A stretch of 64,000 nt of DNA from CAWFZT01 sp963820415 (lineage in GTDB: Bacteria > Chloroflexota > Anaerolineae > Anaerolineales > Anaerolineaceae): assembly GCA_963820415.1 (NCBI GenBank), contig CAWFZT010000004.1, positions 682,001 through 746,000 of the forward strand. The letters run 5' to 3'. Every line of letters begins with the position of its first letter. The stretch's first letter is position 1. Positions 43,659 to 52,390 of this stretch are shown in pieces. Made by a program: the position numbers and the translations under genes. A model generated the notes under the pieces. It did no database searches and was not told the DNA's origin. It saw nothing but the letters and a program-made list of their open reading frames with translations.

Positions 43659-44084
43659 TTAAAAATCCAGTTTCTTGGATTCATAATCTTCAATGTTGAC
43701 TTCGTTTATGGCATTTTCCTTGATTATAAATCCTTTTATTTGCAATATCGAATTTTCGGGGAACAGCAGCACTAACACAACCCCTGGATAAGAAAATTGT
43801 AGAAGATCGGTTTCAGAGGGATAAGCAGGTCCTGCGGGATGAGAATGATAATAGCCAAGCATCTGTAGGGAATTTTGCTCTAGGAACGCAAATGCCTTGA
43901 ACTGTTCTTCGGGCGCCATACGAAATTTGACCGGGCTGTGCAGCTCATTGGTGATCGGTAACACATATTTTATATGGTCACCGCTTCCACCTAAAATTCC
44001 ACAGGCTTCTTCAGGGAAACAGCGCAGAACATGAGCGCGCATTGTCTCGATCATTTCCGCCGTTAGCATCAACTTTTCGGGCAT
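43659..44084 (-). CDS. JAMM (Mov34/MPN) metallopeptidase, M67 family
   Basis: The protein has 141 residues. The zinc site is complete: Glu in FPEEACG (about residues 25-26), His80 and His82 in YYHSHP, Ser90 and Asp93 in YPSETD. That is the HxHx7SxxD pattern of JAMM peptidases. Bacterial members cleave sulfur-carrier protein fusions or ubiquitin-like tails. No ubiquitin-like gene is adjacent. The ATG lies one base after the stop codon of the upstream membrane protein gene, so the two are probably co-translated. Confidence 0.87.
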   Translation of the reverse strand: MPEKLMLTAEMIETMRAHVLRCFPEEACGILGGSGDHIKYVLPITNELHSPVKFRMAPEEQFKAFAFLEQNSLQMLGYYHSHPAGPAYPSETDLLQFSYPGVVLVLLFPENSILQIKGFIIKENAINEVNIEDYESKKLDF

Positions 44085-44903
44085 TTATCTCCTGCCGAAA
44101 ATCAACACCAGTCCCCACAAGACAGCCAGCATCACCGCCGGCTCGATCCACAGAGTGCGCCACGATCGATTTTCCTCGATAGAACCGGCCAGGCTGGTCA
44201 ACGCATAGGCCGGGCCGATCAGGATCAAACCGTAAGCGAGGGGTGACAATGGCCAGTAATGCAGTCCCATGCCGATCTGGCCGACGACCAACGCTATTCC
44301 CAGCGACCATGTCAGGCATCTACGGCCATTCAAGCGCAGAAACAGGCTGCGGTAGGCCACGAGCGCCATGGGGAAAAACAAGGCAGGCAGTAACAAGTAC
44401 AGGCGGGAATCTGGCCGGCGAATAGCGATAGCCAGGATCAGGTATAGGGCGTAAGATACCGCGGTCAAGCCGATGGTTGCCAAGGCATAGCGGGCATCCG
44501 AAAAATCGACCACAATATATTCGGCCAGGAATACCAGCATCAATAAAATGCCACCCAGGGCAAAAACGATCCACCATTCGAAGCCTATGGTAATGGAACT
44601 GATCGGTACTCCGATCACCCAGGCGGTCATGGCGGGAAGCAGGCTGTGCAGGAAGGTTTTTTGATTGCCAAGGTAGGGATGCCCCCCCAACAGCCAATCG
44701 GTCCCAAATGCGGCCAGCAAGGCTACCAGCACTGCCACGACTGTACTGAATGTCAGGCGAAACGGGAAAATCACACCCGGTAAAGCCAGGACAAACTGGG
44801 TTTCGGGAAACTTGATGAACGGCGTGAGGGCGTAGGCCAGTAGAATCGTGGCAGTCAGGATACTTAACCGGTTGGCATCTGGCAAATGCTGATGCTCTTC
44901 CAT
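44085..44903 (-). CDS. polytopic membrane protein of unknown function
   Basis: The protein has 272 residues with about eight hydrophobic segments, joined by short loops such as GTDWLLGGHPYLGNQKT and RRPDSRLYLL. No catalytic motif is seen. It ends with ALVWGLVLIFGRR-like hydrophobic sequence and touches the JAMM peptidase gene end to start, so a functional link is plausible. It is divergent from the 45003 gene. Confidence 0.65.
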   Translation of the reverse strand: MEEHQHLPDANRLSILTATILLAYALTPFIKFPETQFVLALPGVIFPFRLTFSTVVAVLVALLAAFGTDWLLGGHPYLGNQKTFLHSLLPAMTAWVIGVPISSITIGFEWWIVFALGGILLMLVFLAEYIVVDFSDARYALATIGLTAVSYALYLILAIAIRRPDSRLYLLLPALFFPMALVAYRSLFLRLNGRRCLTWSLGIALVVGQIGMGLHYWPLSPLAYGLILIGPAYALTSLAGSIEENRSWRTLWIEPAVMLAVLWGLVLIFGRR

Positions 44904-45002
44904 GAATTCATTTTACCCGTTCAAAGCTTGCCTGCCAAGTATGCTTTAAAAACAACGTGTGCAAGGTTGTGCTCAGTCAACTGTGGTAAAATAACCTTTT
45001 GT

Positions 45003-45995
45003 ATGGAAACAGACCCGAATTCAATAACCACTTCTTCACCCAGGATGATTTCCTCATTCGTTAGCGGATTTAATTCTGTAGCGAGTCATATTTATTTAAT
45101 CCTCTTCCCCATCTTCCTGGATCTGTTGTTGTGGTTTGGGCCGCACCTGCGGATCAAGAACCTGCTCCAGCCGGTGATCAGTGAGATGGTTGATAACCTC
45201 AAGACTCTGGGGTCTCCCGATATGGTGCAGATGGCCGCACTGGCTCAGACCATCTGGCAAACTACGATCGAAAGGTTCAACCTGTTAAGTTTATTGCATA
45301 CTATCCCCATCGGAGTTCCCAGTCTGCTGGTTTCGGAGGCGCCGCTCAAGACCCCAGTTGGGGATGCACCGTTGTTAGAGCTTTCCTCGCTTGGGATAAT
45401 AATAGGATTGTGGCTTCTGATTGTTTTATTAGGTTTGGTTTTTGCCTCGCTTTATTTTGATTCCATCGCTCGCTGTACCCTCCAAGAAAAGAAGTCCTTT
45501 TCGATGAAACAGGCAGCCCGTGCGACCCTCCAGATCATACTGTTGAATGTCATCCTGATTGGTATTGGCATCGTTTTATTTATTCCCGTGACGTTAATGG
45601 TCTCTTTGATTACTTTAATCAGTCCTTTCCTGGCGCAAATATTCCTCCTGCTTATCGCCTTGTTCCTTTTATGGCTGCTGGTTCCGCTAATATTCACCCC
45701 ACACGGGATCTTTTCCAATCAGCAGAACGTCCTGGCGGCTATCCTTAACAGCATCCGTCTGGTGCGTTTTTTCCTTCCAGGTACTGGATTATTCCTCCTG
45801 CTGGCGATCTTATTAGGGCAGGGTCTGGACGTTCTATGGCGTGTTCCGGCTGAGAATTCCTGGATGACTTTGATAGGAATCGCCGGGCATGCTTTTATCA
45901 GCACCGGGCTCTTGGCTGCAAGTTTCGCATATTACTCAGGCGGGATGCGCCGGATGCAGGATACAATAAAAAATATCAACCCTGCCGGGCGGTAG
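45003..45995 (+). CDS. polytopic membrane protein of unknown function upstream of gyrB
   Basis: The protein has 330 residues from METDPNSITT. A TGG-TAAAAT extended -10 at 44987-44992 would place the transcript start within a few bases of the ATG (almost leaderless). Six hydrophobic segments are visible, with loops ERFNLLSLLHTIPIGVPSLL and CTLQEKKSFSMKQAARATLQ. The layout recalls glycerophosphodiester-type membrane domains, but no motif proves it. It is followed 42 bases later by gyrB. Confidence 0.6.
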   Translation: METDPNSITTSSPRMISSFVSGFNSVASHIYLILFPIFLDLLLWFGPHLRIKNLLQPVISEMVDNLKTLGSPDMVQMAALAQTIWQTTIERFNLLSLLHTIPIGVPSLLVSEAPLKTPVGDAPLLELSSLGIIIGLWLLIVLLGLVFASLYFDSIARCTLQEKKSFSMKQAARATLQIILLNVILIGIGIVLFIPVTLMVSLITLISPFLAQIFLLLIALFLLWLLVPLIFTPHGIFSNQQNVLAAILNSIRLVRFFLPGTGLFLLLAILLGQGLDVLWRVPAENSWMTLIGIAGHAFISTGLLAASFAYYSGGMRRMQDTIKNINPAGR

Positions 45996-46037
45996 TCCTC
46001 GGACAATTTATCTCTTAGGTGACTTTGGGAGGAGTTT

Positions 46038-47954
46038 GTGGAACAACCCAATAGCTCGTATGATGCCAAAGATATTCAGGTGCTTGAAGGCCTCGAAGCG
46101 GTCAGGCGCCGCCCAGGTATGTACGTTGGCGGCACTGATCTAAAAGCCTTGCATCACCTGGTTTACGAGGTGGTGGACAATTCAATCGATGAAGCCCTGG
46201 CAGGCGCCTGCAACCGGATCGATATTACTATCCATCCGGACAGCAGTGTCTCCGTACAGGACAACGGCCGCGGCATACCGGTGGATATCCACCCAGAAAA
46301 AAAGAAATCCGCCCTGGAAGTGGTAATGACCGTACTGCACGCTGGGGGTAAGTTTGGCGGTGGAAGCTACAAAGTATCCGGTGGTTTGCATGGCGTGGGT
46401 GTGTCGGCGGTCAATGCCCTGTCTGAATGGTGTGAAGTCGAAGTCAGGCGGGAAGGAGCTGTTTACTTCCAGCGTTACGAACGTGGTATTCCTCTCGAAC
46501 CGGTGAAGGTTATCGGAAAAAGCGAAGATAAAACGACCGGGACAAAAACCACTTTTCATTTCGACCCAACGATTTTCAAAGGTGAGCCCGAATTCAATTT
46601 TGACACTCTGTGCAAGCGTTTCCGAGAAATGGCTTTCGTCACCCGGCGAGTGCAGATCCATCTGATCGATGAGCGCTCTCACCATGATATGACTTTCTAT
46701 TTTGAGGGTGGGATCAATTCCTTCGTTCGATTTCTCAATCGGAACCGCGAAGTGATCCATCCGGTAGTTTATGTGGAGAAAGAAGTGGAAGGGATTGGCA
46801 TCGAAGCCGCTATCCAGTACACGGATGCCTATGCCGAATCGGTTTACGCTTTCGCCAATACGATCAATACTATTGACGGTGGTACGCACCTGACCGGCTT
46901 GCGCGCTGCTACGACGCGGGTAATTAACGATTATGCCCGGCACAACGGCCTGCTCAAGGAAGTTGATCCGAATTTCACCGGGGACGACACACGCGAAGGC
47001 ATGACTGCCATAATTAGCGTCAAACATCCGGATCCTCAGTTTGAAAGCCAGACTAAGGTCAAGCTGATGAACCCGGAGGTCCAGACCTACGTCCAGCAGG
47101 TAGTCGGGGAAGCTTTCAACACCTTTATGGAAGAGAATCCTTCGGCTGCCAAAGCAATTGTGTCAAAATGTCTGACTTCTGCTCGCGCCCGTGATGCGGC
47201 TCGCAAGGCACGTGACCTGGTAATCCGTAAATCTGCACTGGAGAGCCTGACCTTGCCTGGCAAGCTAGCCGATTGTTCCGAGCGCGATTCGACTAAAACT
47301 GAAATGTATATCGTCGAAGGCGACAGCGCAGGTGGTTCGGCCAAACAGGGGCGTGACCGCCATTTCCAGGCCATCCTGCCCTTACGCGGGAAAATCTTGA
47401 ATACCGAACGCGCCCGCCTGGATAAGATCCTTTCTAACAACGAGGTGAAAGCCCTCATTTCTGCGATTGGGACCAGCATCGGGGAATCGTTTGATTTGAC
47501 CAATTTACGTTATGGGCGCATTATTATCATGACCGATGCGGATGTAGATGGCAGCCATATCCGTACCTTGCTGTTGACATTCTTCTTCCGTTATATGCAG
47601 CCCTTAATCGAAGAAGGTCATCTCTTTATCGCCCAACCTCCCTTGTACCGGATTGCACTGAAAAATCAGGATCGTTATGCCTATAACGATGCCGACAAAG
47701 ACCGCATTTTGAAGGAAATGGGCACCAGCGCTGACAAAGCCACCTTATCACGTTATAAGGGTTTGGGCGAAATGAACCCGACCCAGTTATGGGAAACTAC
47801 GATGAACCCCGCCAACCGCACGTTGATACTGGTGACGGTCGAGGATGCTGCGGTTGCGGATCGCACCTTCGATATGTTGATGGGTGAGGCCGTGCTGCCC
47901 AGAGCTCGTTTTATCCAGACCCACGCAAAAGATGTCAGGAATCTTGATGTTTAA
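46038..47954 (+). CDS. gyrB: DNA gyrase subunit B
   Basis: The protein has 638 residues with a GTG start preceded by GGGAGGAG. It is the ATPase subunit of the type II topoisomerase that adds negative supercoils. GHKL ATPase motifs EVVDNSIDEALAG, VQDNGRGIPVDIH and GGLHGVGVSAVNALS are present. The TOPRIM domain shows YIVEGDSAGGSAKQGRDR and IMTDADVDGSHIRTLLL. The C-terminal YKGLGEMNPTQLWETTMNP is diagnostic. The length is normal and no frame problem is seen. gyrA is not in this window. Confidence 0.96.
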   Translation: MEQPNSSYDAKDIQVLEGLEAVRRRPGMYVGGTDLKALHHLVYEVVDNSIDEALAGACNRIDITIHPDSSVSVQDNGRGIPVDIHPEKKKSALEVVMTVLHAGGKFGGGSYKVSGGLHGVGVSAVNALSEWCEVEVRREGAVYFQRYERGIPLEPVKVIGKSEDKTTGTKTTFHFDPTIFKGEPEFNFDTLCKRFREMAFVTRRVQIHLIDERSHHDMTFYFEGGINSFVRFLNRNREVIHPVVYVEKEVEGIGIEAAIQYTDAYAESVYAFANTINTIDGGTHLTGLRAATTRVINDYARHNGLLKEVDPNFTGDDTREGMTAIISVKHPDPQFESQTKVKLMNPEVQTYVQQVVGEAFNTFMEENPSAAKAIVSKCLTSARARDAARKARDLVIRKSALESLTLPGKLADCSERDSTKTEMYIVEGDSAGGSAKQGRDRHFQAILPLRGKILNTERARLDKILSNNEVKALISAIGTSIGESFDLTNLRYGRIIIMTDADVDGSHIRTLLLTFFFRYMQPLIEEGHLFIAQPPLYRIALKNQDRYAYNDADKDRILKEMGTSADKATLSRYKGLGEMNPTQLWETTMNPANRTLILVTVEDAAVADRTFDMLMGEAVLPRARFIQTHAKDVRNLDV

Positions 47955-47993
47955 ATTTTCTCTAAGAAACCTCCGGATATGTAATGAGGCATT

Positions 47994-48647
47994 ATGAAAG
48001 TTATCGTGGTTGGTTGCGGCAGATTGGGTTCTGAGCTCGCTTATCGTCTTTACCTGCGCGGGCACGAAATCTCTGTCATCGATAATGTGGCAGCCGCTTT
48101 TGAATCCCTCCCTATGGATTTCAAGGGACGGGTTCACGAAGGCGAAGCCATGAATAAGGATGTATTGCACCGGGCTGGGATTGAAAAGGCGGATGCCCTG
48201 GCAGCCGTCACCAATTCAGACCCGTTAAACATGGTAGTCGGACATTTGGCCAAGGTCATCTATCACGTCCCGAACGTGGTGGCGCGCAATTATGACCCAG
48301 TTTTACGCCCCATGTTTGAAGCTTTCAATCTCCAGGTGATCAGCTCGACCATCTGGGGAGCCCAAAGACTTGAAGAATTGATTCACCATTCAGAGCTCCA
48401 CAGCATATTCTCGGCTGGAAATGGCGAAGTGGAAATTTACGAGTTCACCGTTCCTGAGAGGTGGCACGGAAAAATACTGGGCGACCTGATCTCCTGCGAT
48501 GAATGTGTGGTTATTTCCCTGACTCGCGCCGGAAAAGCTGTTTTGCCATCCAAGGATATGCAATTAGATGCGGGTGATGTTGTGCACGCTAGCGCCACCT
48601 TTGAGGGTGTTGAAGATCTGCGCAAACGATTGAGCGCAGGAGGTTAG
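47994..48647 (+). CDS. TrkA-family potassium uptake regulatory protein
   Basis: The protein has 217 residues. The Rossmann RCK_N domain shows VIVVGCGRLGSELAYRLYLRGHEISVID. A TrkA_C domain (about 140-215) contains FTVPERWHGKILGDL and LDAGDVVHASATFEGVEDL. It gates a Trk/Ktr K+ channel in response to nucleotide; the channel subunit is not nearby. A second TrkA-like gene begins one base after the stop codon. Confidence 0.88.
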   Translation: MKVIVVGCGRLGSELAYRLYLRGHEISVIDNVAAAFESLPMDFKGRVHEGEAMNKDVLHRAGIEKADALAAVTNSDPLNMVVGHLAKVIYHVPNVVARNYDPVLRPMFEAFNLQVISSTIWGAQRLEELIHHSELHSIFSAGNGEVEIYEFTVPERWHGKILGDLISCDECVVISLTRAGKAVLPSKDMQLDAGDVVHASATFEGVEDLRKRLSAGG

Positions 48648-48648
48648 C

Positions 48649-49349
48649 ATGTTTGTATTAATTGCTGGGGGTGGGCGTACTGGCGCTCAACTGGCCCGTT
48701 ATTTACTTTCCCAGAACCATACCGTGCATGTGGTGGATAATCGTCCGGAAGTACTCGCACGCATTCACCGTGAGCTGCCGACGGAAATTATTTTCGAAGG
48801 TGATCCCATCCACCCACATGACCTGGAACAGGCAGGAATTGCCAATGCTGATGTGGTGGCAGCCTGCACGACTATCGATGAAAAGAATCTGGTGGTTTGT
48901 TTTATTGCCCATAATTGCTATGGAGTAAGGCGGGCGATCGCCCGTGTCAACGATCCGCGCAACGCCTGGCTCTTTAACGAGACGTTCAACGTGGATGTGG
49001 CAGTCAACCAGGCGGAAATCCTGGCCCACCTGATCGAAGAAGAAATGTCGATGGGGGACATGATCACCCTGCTCAAACTGCGCCGCGGCAACTATTCGCT
49101 GGTAGAAGAGAAGATACCGGCGGGGCGCCGGCTATCGGGAAACAAATCAAGGACCTTGGCCTGCCGGAACGTTGTGTGGTTGCCGCCATTATGCGTAAAG
49201 GAGAGGTGATCGTCCCGAGGGGAGTCAGTACTTTCGAAGAAGGTGACGAAGTGTTGGCGGTGACCGACCCGGAAGGGACACGCCTTTTGAATGACCTATT
49301 TTCTGCGCCGGAAAAACAGCGTAACGGTGTAAAGGCAAACAATGTTTGA
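48649..49349 (+). pseudogene. second TrkA-family protein, frameshifted in its TrkA_C domain
   Basis: The RCK_N half is intact (LIAGGGRTGAQLARYLLSQNHTVHVVD). The frame is lost near 49122 at a GGGG run. Adding one G gives AGAPAIGKQIKDLGLPERCVVAAIMRKGEVIVPRG, with the stop at 49347-49349 and a normal 230-residue protein. As written, the protein ends early at 49209. It probably forms a heterodimer with the preceding TrkA protein. The strong rpmH promoter begins inside its last codons. Confidence 0.8.
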
Positions 49350-49374
49350 CCGTCCGGCAACCTTGCGGTATAAT
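49346..49374 (+). promoter_or_regulatory. strong promoter of the rpmH-rnpA operon
   Basis: TTGACC at 49346-49351, a 17-base spacer and consensus TATAAT at 49369-49374. The -35 hexamer overlaps the TrkA stop codon. The transcript would start near 49381 and have a leader of about 150 bases before rpmH. Confidence 0.85.
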
Positions 49375-49420
49375 TCGACTTTGCGTGCTCAAAGGGTATA
49401 GTCTCAATGATTTTGGAAAA

Positions 49421-49470
49421 GATTTCCGAAATCTCCAACTGAACACGACCGGTTGAGGATTTCGGAAGTC
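49421..49470 (+). promoter_or_regulatory. leader hairpin upstream of rpmH
   Basis: GATTTCCGAAATC (49421-49433) pairs with GATTTCGGAAGTC (49458-49470) with one G-T pair, 13 bases long, around a 24-base loop. It lies in the predicted untranslated leader of the ribosomal protein transcript and may control its stability or translation. Confidence 0.55.
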
Positions 49471-49532
49471 CGTTCCTCTGGTTTGTTGAGAAGATATACT
49501 GAACCCAATCACAGAAAGGATTGATTTTCAGG

Positions 49533-49703
49533 ATGCCAAAGCGGACTTACCAACCAAAAATTCACCAGCGGGTGCGAGTGCACGGATTTCGCGCCCGCAT
49601 GTCGACCGCTGATGGTCGTGAGGTGCTCAAACGCCGACGTTTGAAGGGTCGCTATAAAATGACTGTATCAGCGAACAATCACGTAAAGCGGATTCGCTGG
49701 TAG
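49533..49703 (+). CDS. rpmH: 50S ribosomal protein L34 (bL34)
   Basis: The protein has 56 residues starting MPKRTYQPKIHQRVRVHGF, then RMSTADGREVLKRRRLKGR, the near-invariant L34 sequence. The C terminus is longer than usual (ANNHVKRIRW). The ATG at 49533 is chosen because it precedes the family start. rnpA follows after about 90 bases, the universal arrangement. Confidence 0.96.
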   Translation: MPKRTYQPKIHQRVRVHGFRARMSTADGREVLKRRRLKGRYKMTVSANNHVKRIRW

Positions 49704-49795
49704 CATTTGCGAAAGACACGGGAGCTGCGTGCTCGTCTGAGCTTGCATCGAAATGAGCTGCCGGTCTGGAGTACGGTAAATCGACAGGAATATGG

Positions 49796-50161
49796 GTGAA
49801 ACGCAGGTTTCGCCTGTCCCGCTCCAACGATATTCAGCGGGTGCGGCGTACTGGAAGGTCTTATGCCCACCCGCTGCTTGTGTTGGTTGCCGCACCGGCG
49901 CAATCTTCACAAACACAAATTGCTATCATCACCGGCCGCCGGATCGGATTTGCCGTCCAGCGTAACCGCATCAAGCGGCAAATTCGAGCCTGCCTGGATA
50001 AGCTACACCCTGACTTGCAAGATGGGTGGCACCTCGTGATACTGGCCCGTCAGCCAATCCTCCAGGCTGATTTCGCAGAAATAGACCAGGCTTTAAAGTC
50101 AGTCCTTAGACGTGCGGGATTGATTTTGGAAGTTAAGGCAAAAGATGGACGCAATCCATGA
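49796..50161 (+). CDS. rnpA: ribonuclease P protein component
   Basis: The protein has 121 residues with a GTG start. It assists RNase P RNA in removing 5' leaders from tRNA precursors. The family motif IAIITGRRIGFAVQRNRIKRQIRACL (RNR segment) is clear near residue 45. The 3' end overlaps yidD by 17 bases. Confidence 0.92.
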   Translation: MKRRFRLSRSNDIQRVRRTGRSYAHPLLVLVAAPAQSSQTQIAIITGRRIGFAVQRNRIKRQIRACLDKLHPDLQDGWHLVILARQPILQADFAEIDQALKSVLRRAGLILEVKAKDGRNP

Positions 50162-50426
50162 TTATTCCGACGAGCCACATTTACGTGACCTGCCTTTTAA
50201 TATTAAAACGATGGCTCGCTGGATTTTACTTTTAATAATACGGGCTTACCAGAAGGTTGTCTCCCCTTCTTTACCAGCTAATACCTGTCGCTTTTATCCT
50301 TCTTGTTCTCATTACGGTTACCAGGCAATTTATAAGTATGGAGCCATCAAAGGAAGCGTTATGACAGTTTGGAGAGTTCTACGCTGTAACCCCTTCAACC
50401 CCGGTGGGTACGACCCTGTGTCGTAG
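50145..50426 (+). CDS. yidD: membrane protein insertion efficiency factor
   Basis: The protein has 93 residues with the start overlapping rnpA; an internal ATG at 50211 (MARWILLL) is an alternative. The YidD signature is complete: YQKVVSPSLPANTCRFYPSCSHYGYQAI followed by WRVLRCNPFNPGGYDPV, with its conserved cysteines. It assists YidC-dependent insertion of inner-membrane proteins. Confidence 0.93.
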   Translation: MDAIHDYSDEPHLRDLPFNIKTMARWILLLIIRAYQKVVSPSLPANTCRFYPSCSHYGYQAIYKYGAIKGSVMTVWRVLRCNPFNPGGYDPVS

Positions 50427-50464
50427 GATCGAATTGGATCTTTCAGGAAAAAAATGGAAGAAAA

Positions 50465-51559
50465 ATGAAATCATTTCCAATAAAAATATTACTTCTTTTA
50501 GTCATCGGGGGGGTGCTTTTGAGCTCTTGCTCAGGAGGCCTCGTTGCAAACAGTTGGCCGGGGGTAACTGCCGGCAAAGACCTGGTCTATCTATCCGATC
50601 AAGGGTTCGTCTTTGCTGTGAAAGTGAGTGATGGCAGTATGGCCTGGCGTTATCCTGCTGATAAAGCTGACCCTAAAATAAATTTTTATGCTGCTCCAGC
50701 GTTGGGTAATACACAGCTAGTAGTAGGCGACTATGGCACCTCGCTATACAGCCTAGATCCCCAGAATGGCAGCGGGAAGGTCATTTATAATAAGGGTCAA
50801 GGGCGTTGGGTCGCCAGTCCTTTGATCGTGAATAATAAAATCCTGGCTCCCTCGGCAGATGGTAACCTGTATGCCTTCGACCTGAACGGAAACCTGGTGT
50901 GGCCTATACCTTTCAAAACCCAGCAGATGATATGGGCCCAACCGGTCAGCGACGGGACGTTGGTCTACCAGGCAAGTATGGACCACAAACTATACGCGCT
51001 GAAGCTGTCAGATGGCAGCCTGGTATGGTCTACCGATTTGGGTGGGCCTGCTATCTCCAGTCCAGCCCGGGACGAAAATGGCGTGCTGTACGTGGGTACA
51101 CTGGCCAGTGAGATGCTGGCTGTCGATACGAAGACCGGCCAGATTTTATGGAGGCACACCTCGCCAGGGACGATCTGGTGTACCCCGCTGGTGGTTGGAA
51201 ATACTCTTTATTACGGGGATTACACAGGCAAAGCCAACGGAGATTCGACAGGCAAAGCCATCGCCCTGTCCACCAAGGACGGTTCTACAGTATGGGCTAT
51301 AGATCTGGCAGGACCGGTGACCGCTTCAGCCACGTCTTTCAAGGATGGATTAATTTACGTCATGGAAACCGGCGACATTCAAGCTTTGACAATGGATGGT
51401 AAGAAATCCTGGTCGCATAAAATTAATAATGGTAAACTGTATAGTACCCCGGCAGTGGTCGGCGACTACCTGGTCGTGCCGGTTACCCAGGGTGACTCAT
51501 TAATGGTTGCACTGGACGCGAATGGCAATGAAGTCTGGTCATTTGTTATGCCGAAGTAA
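50465..51559 (+). CDS. PQQ-like beta-propeller lipoprotein inserted in the rnpA-yidC operon
   Basis: The protein has 364 residues. The signal peptide ends in the lipobox LLSSC (Cys22). The mature protein contains repeated blades such as GLVWPIPFKTQ, DGSLVWSTDLGGPAISSPA, GQILWRHTSPGTIWCTPLV and DGSTVWAIDLAGPVTASA, typical of BamB/PQQ-like propellers of seven or eight blades. It lies between yidD and yidC, where a propeller gene is unusual. A role in assisting folding or insertion of exported proteins is an attractive inference, but no evidence goes beyond position. Confidence 0.8.
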   Translation: MKSFPIKILLLLVIGGVLLSSCSGGLVANSWPGVTAGKDLVYLSDQGFVFAVKVSDGSMAWRYPADKADPKINFYAAPALGNTQLVVGDYGTSLYSLDPQNGSGKVIYNKGQGRWVASPLIVNNKILAPSADGNLYAFDLNGNLVWPIPFKTQQMIWAQPVSDGTLVYQASMDHKLYALKLSDGSLVWSTDLGGPAISSPARDENGVLYVGTLASEMLAVDTKTGQILWRHTSPGTIWCTPLVVGNTLYYGDYTGKANGDSTGKAIALSTKDGSTVWAIDLAGPVTASATSFKDGLIYVMETGDIQALTMDGKKSWSHKINNGKLYSTPAVVGDYLVVPVTQGDSLMVALDANGNEVWSFVMPK

Positions 51560-51581
51560 GGAGTGAAGTTAGGATAATATC

Positions 51582-52376
51582 ATGTGGGACACGATCATCA
51601 TTTCCCCGTTTACGAATGTGCTGCTGTTTATTTATACCCTGGTTTCCCATAATTTCGGGATAGCCATTATCCTTTTTACCTGCCTGATCCGATTGATCAC
51701 GCATCCCTTGATGGTGCAACAAATCAAAGGGGCCAAGGCCATGCAGGACCTGCAAAAAGATAAGCGCTACATCGAAATGCAGAAGAAGTACAAGAACGAT
51801 AAAGAGAAATTTGCTCAGGAGCAGATGAAACTTTACCAGGAGTTGCATATCAGCCCCTTTTCGAGTTGTTTGCCGATGCTGATCCAGTTCCCGATCATGA
51901 TCGGCCTTTATCAGAGTGTGATACTGGCGCTGGCAAGCACTCCCATCCAACTGTTGAACCTGACCCGGCATGTCTATCCAGGGCTGCTCAAGGTTGCCGA
52001 TGTAATCCCATTGAACAGCCATTTCCTGTGGATGAACCTGGGCACTCCCGATATCATCAACCTGCCTTTTCTGTCCTTCGTTATCCCAGTCCCAATCCTG
52101 GCCATTGTCGTGGTAATTACAACATACCTGCAATCCAAGATGATGACTCCCACCTCTTCAGGATCTGCAGGTGATCAAAGCGCCATGATAGGCAACATGA
52201 TGAATATTTATATGCCGTTCTTTATGGGATGGATAGCGTATACGCTGGCATCAGGCCTGGCTTTATATTTCGTCGCATCTAACTTGATTGGTATTGGCCA
52301 ATACGCATTGCTTGGACAATTGAACTGGAGGAACATCATTCCAGGTAAAAAGACTATCCAAAAAAGCAAAGCGTGA
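51582..52376 (+). CDS. yidC: YidC/Oxa1-family membrane protein insertase
   Basis: The protein has 264 residues, the short Gram-positive-like form without a large periplasmic domain. The hydrophilic-groove segment IILFTCLIRLITHPLMVQQIKGAKAMQDLQ with its arginine, and the cytoplasmic hairpin KKYKNDKEKFAQEQMKLYQELHISP, are standard. CLPMLIQFPIMIGLYQSVI is the third membrane segment. It inserts membrane proteins with or without SecYEG. The stop overlaps a possible GTG start of the jag gene. Confidence 0.94.
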   Translation: MWDTIIISPFTNVLLFIYTLVSHNFGIAIILFTCLIRLITHPLMVQQIKGAKAMQDLQKDKRYIEMQKKYKNDKEKFAQEQMKLYQELHISPFSSCLPMLIQFPIMIGLYQSVILALASTPIQLLNLTRHVYPGLLKVADVIPLNSHFLWMNLGTPDIINLPFLSFVIPVPILAIVVVITTYLQSKMMTPTSSGSAGDQSAMIGNMMNIYMPFFMGWIAYTLASGLALYFVASNLIGIGQYALLGQLNWRNIIPGKKTIQKSKA

Positions 52377-52390
52377 TATTTGAGGCAATT

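Noticed and set aside
46182..47027. 281-codon open frame opposite gyrB
   Set aside because: A shadow of the gyrB ATPase domain; no start signal and no known fold.
49350..49532. Replication origin next to rpmH
   Set aside because: rpmH-rnpA often lies by oriC, but no dnaA or dnaN gene and no cluster of DnaA boxes is visible in this gap.
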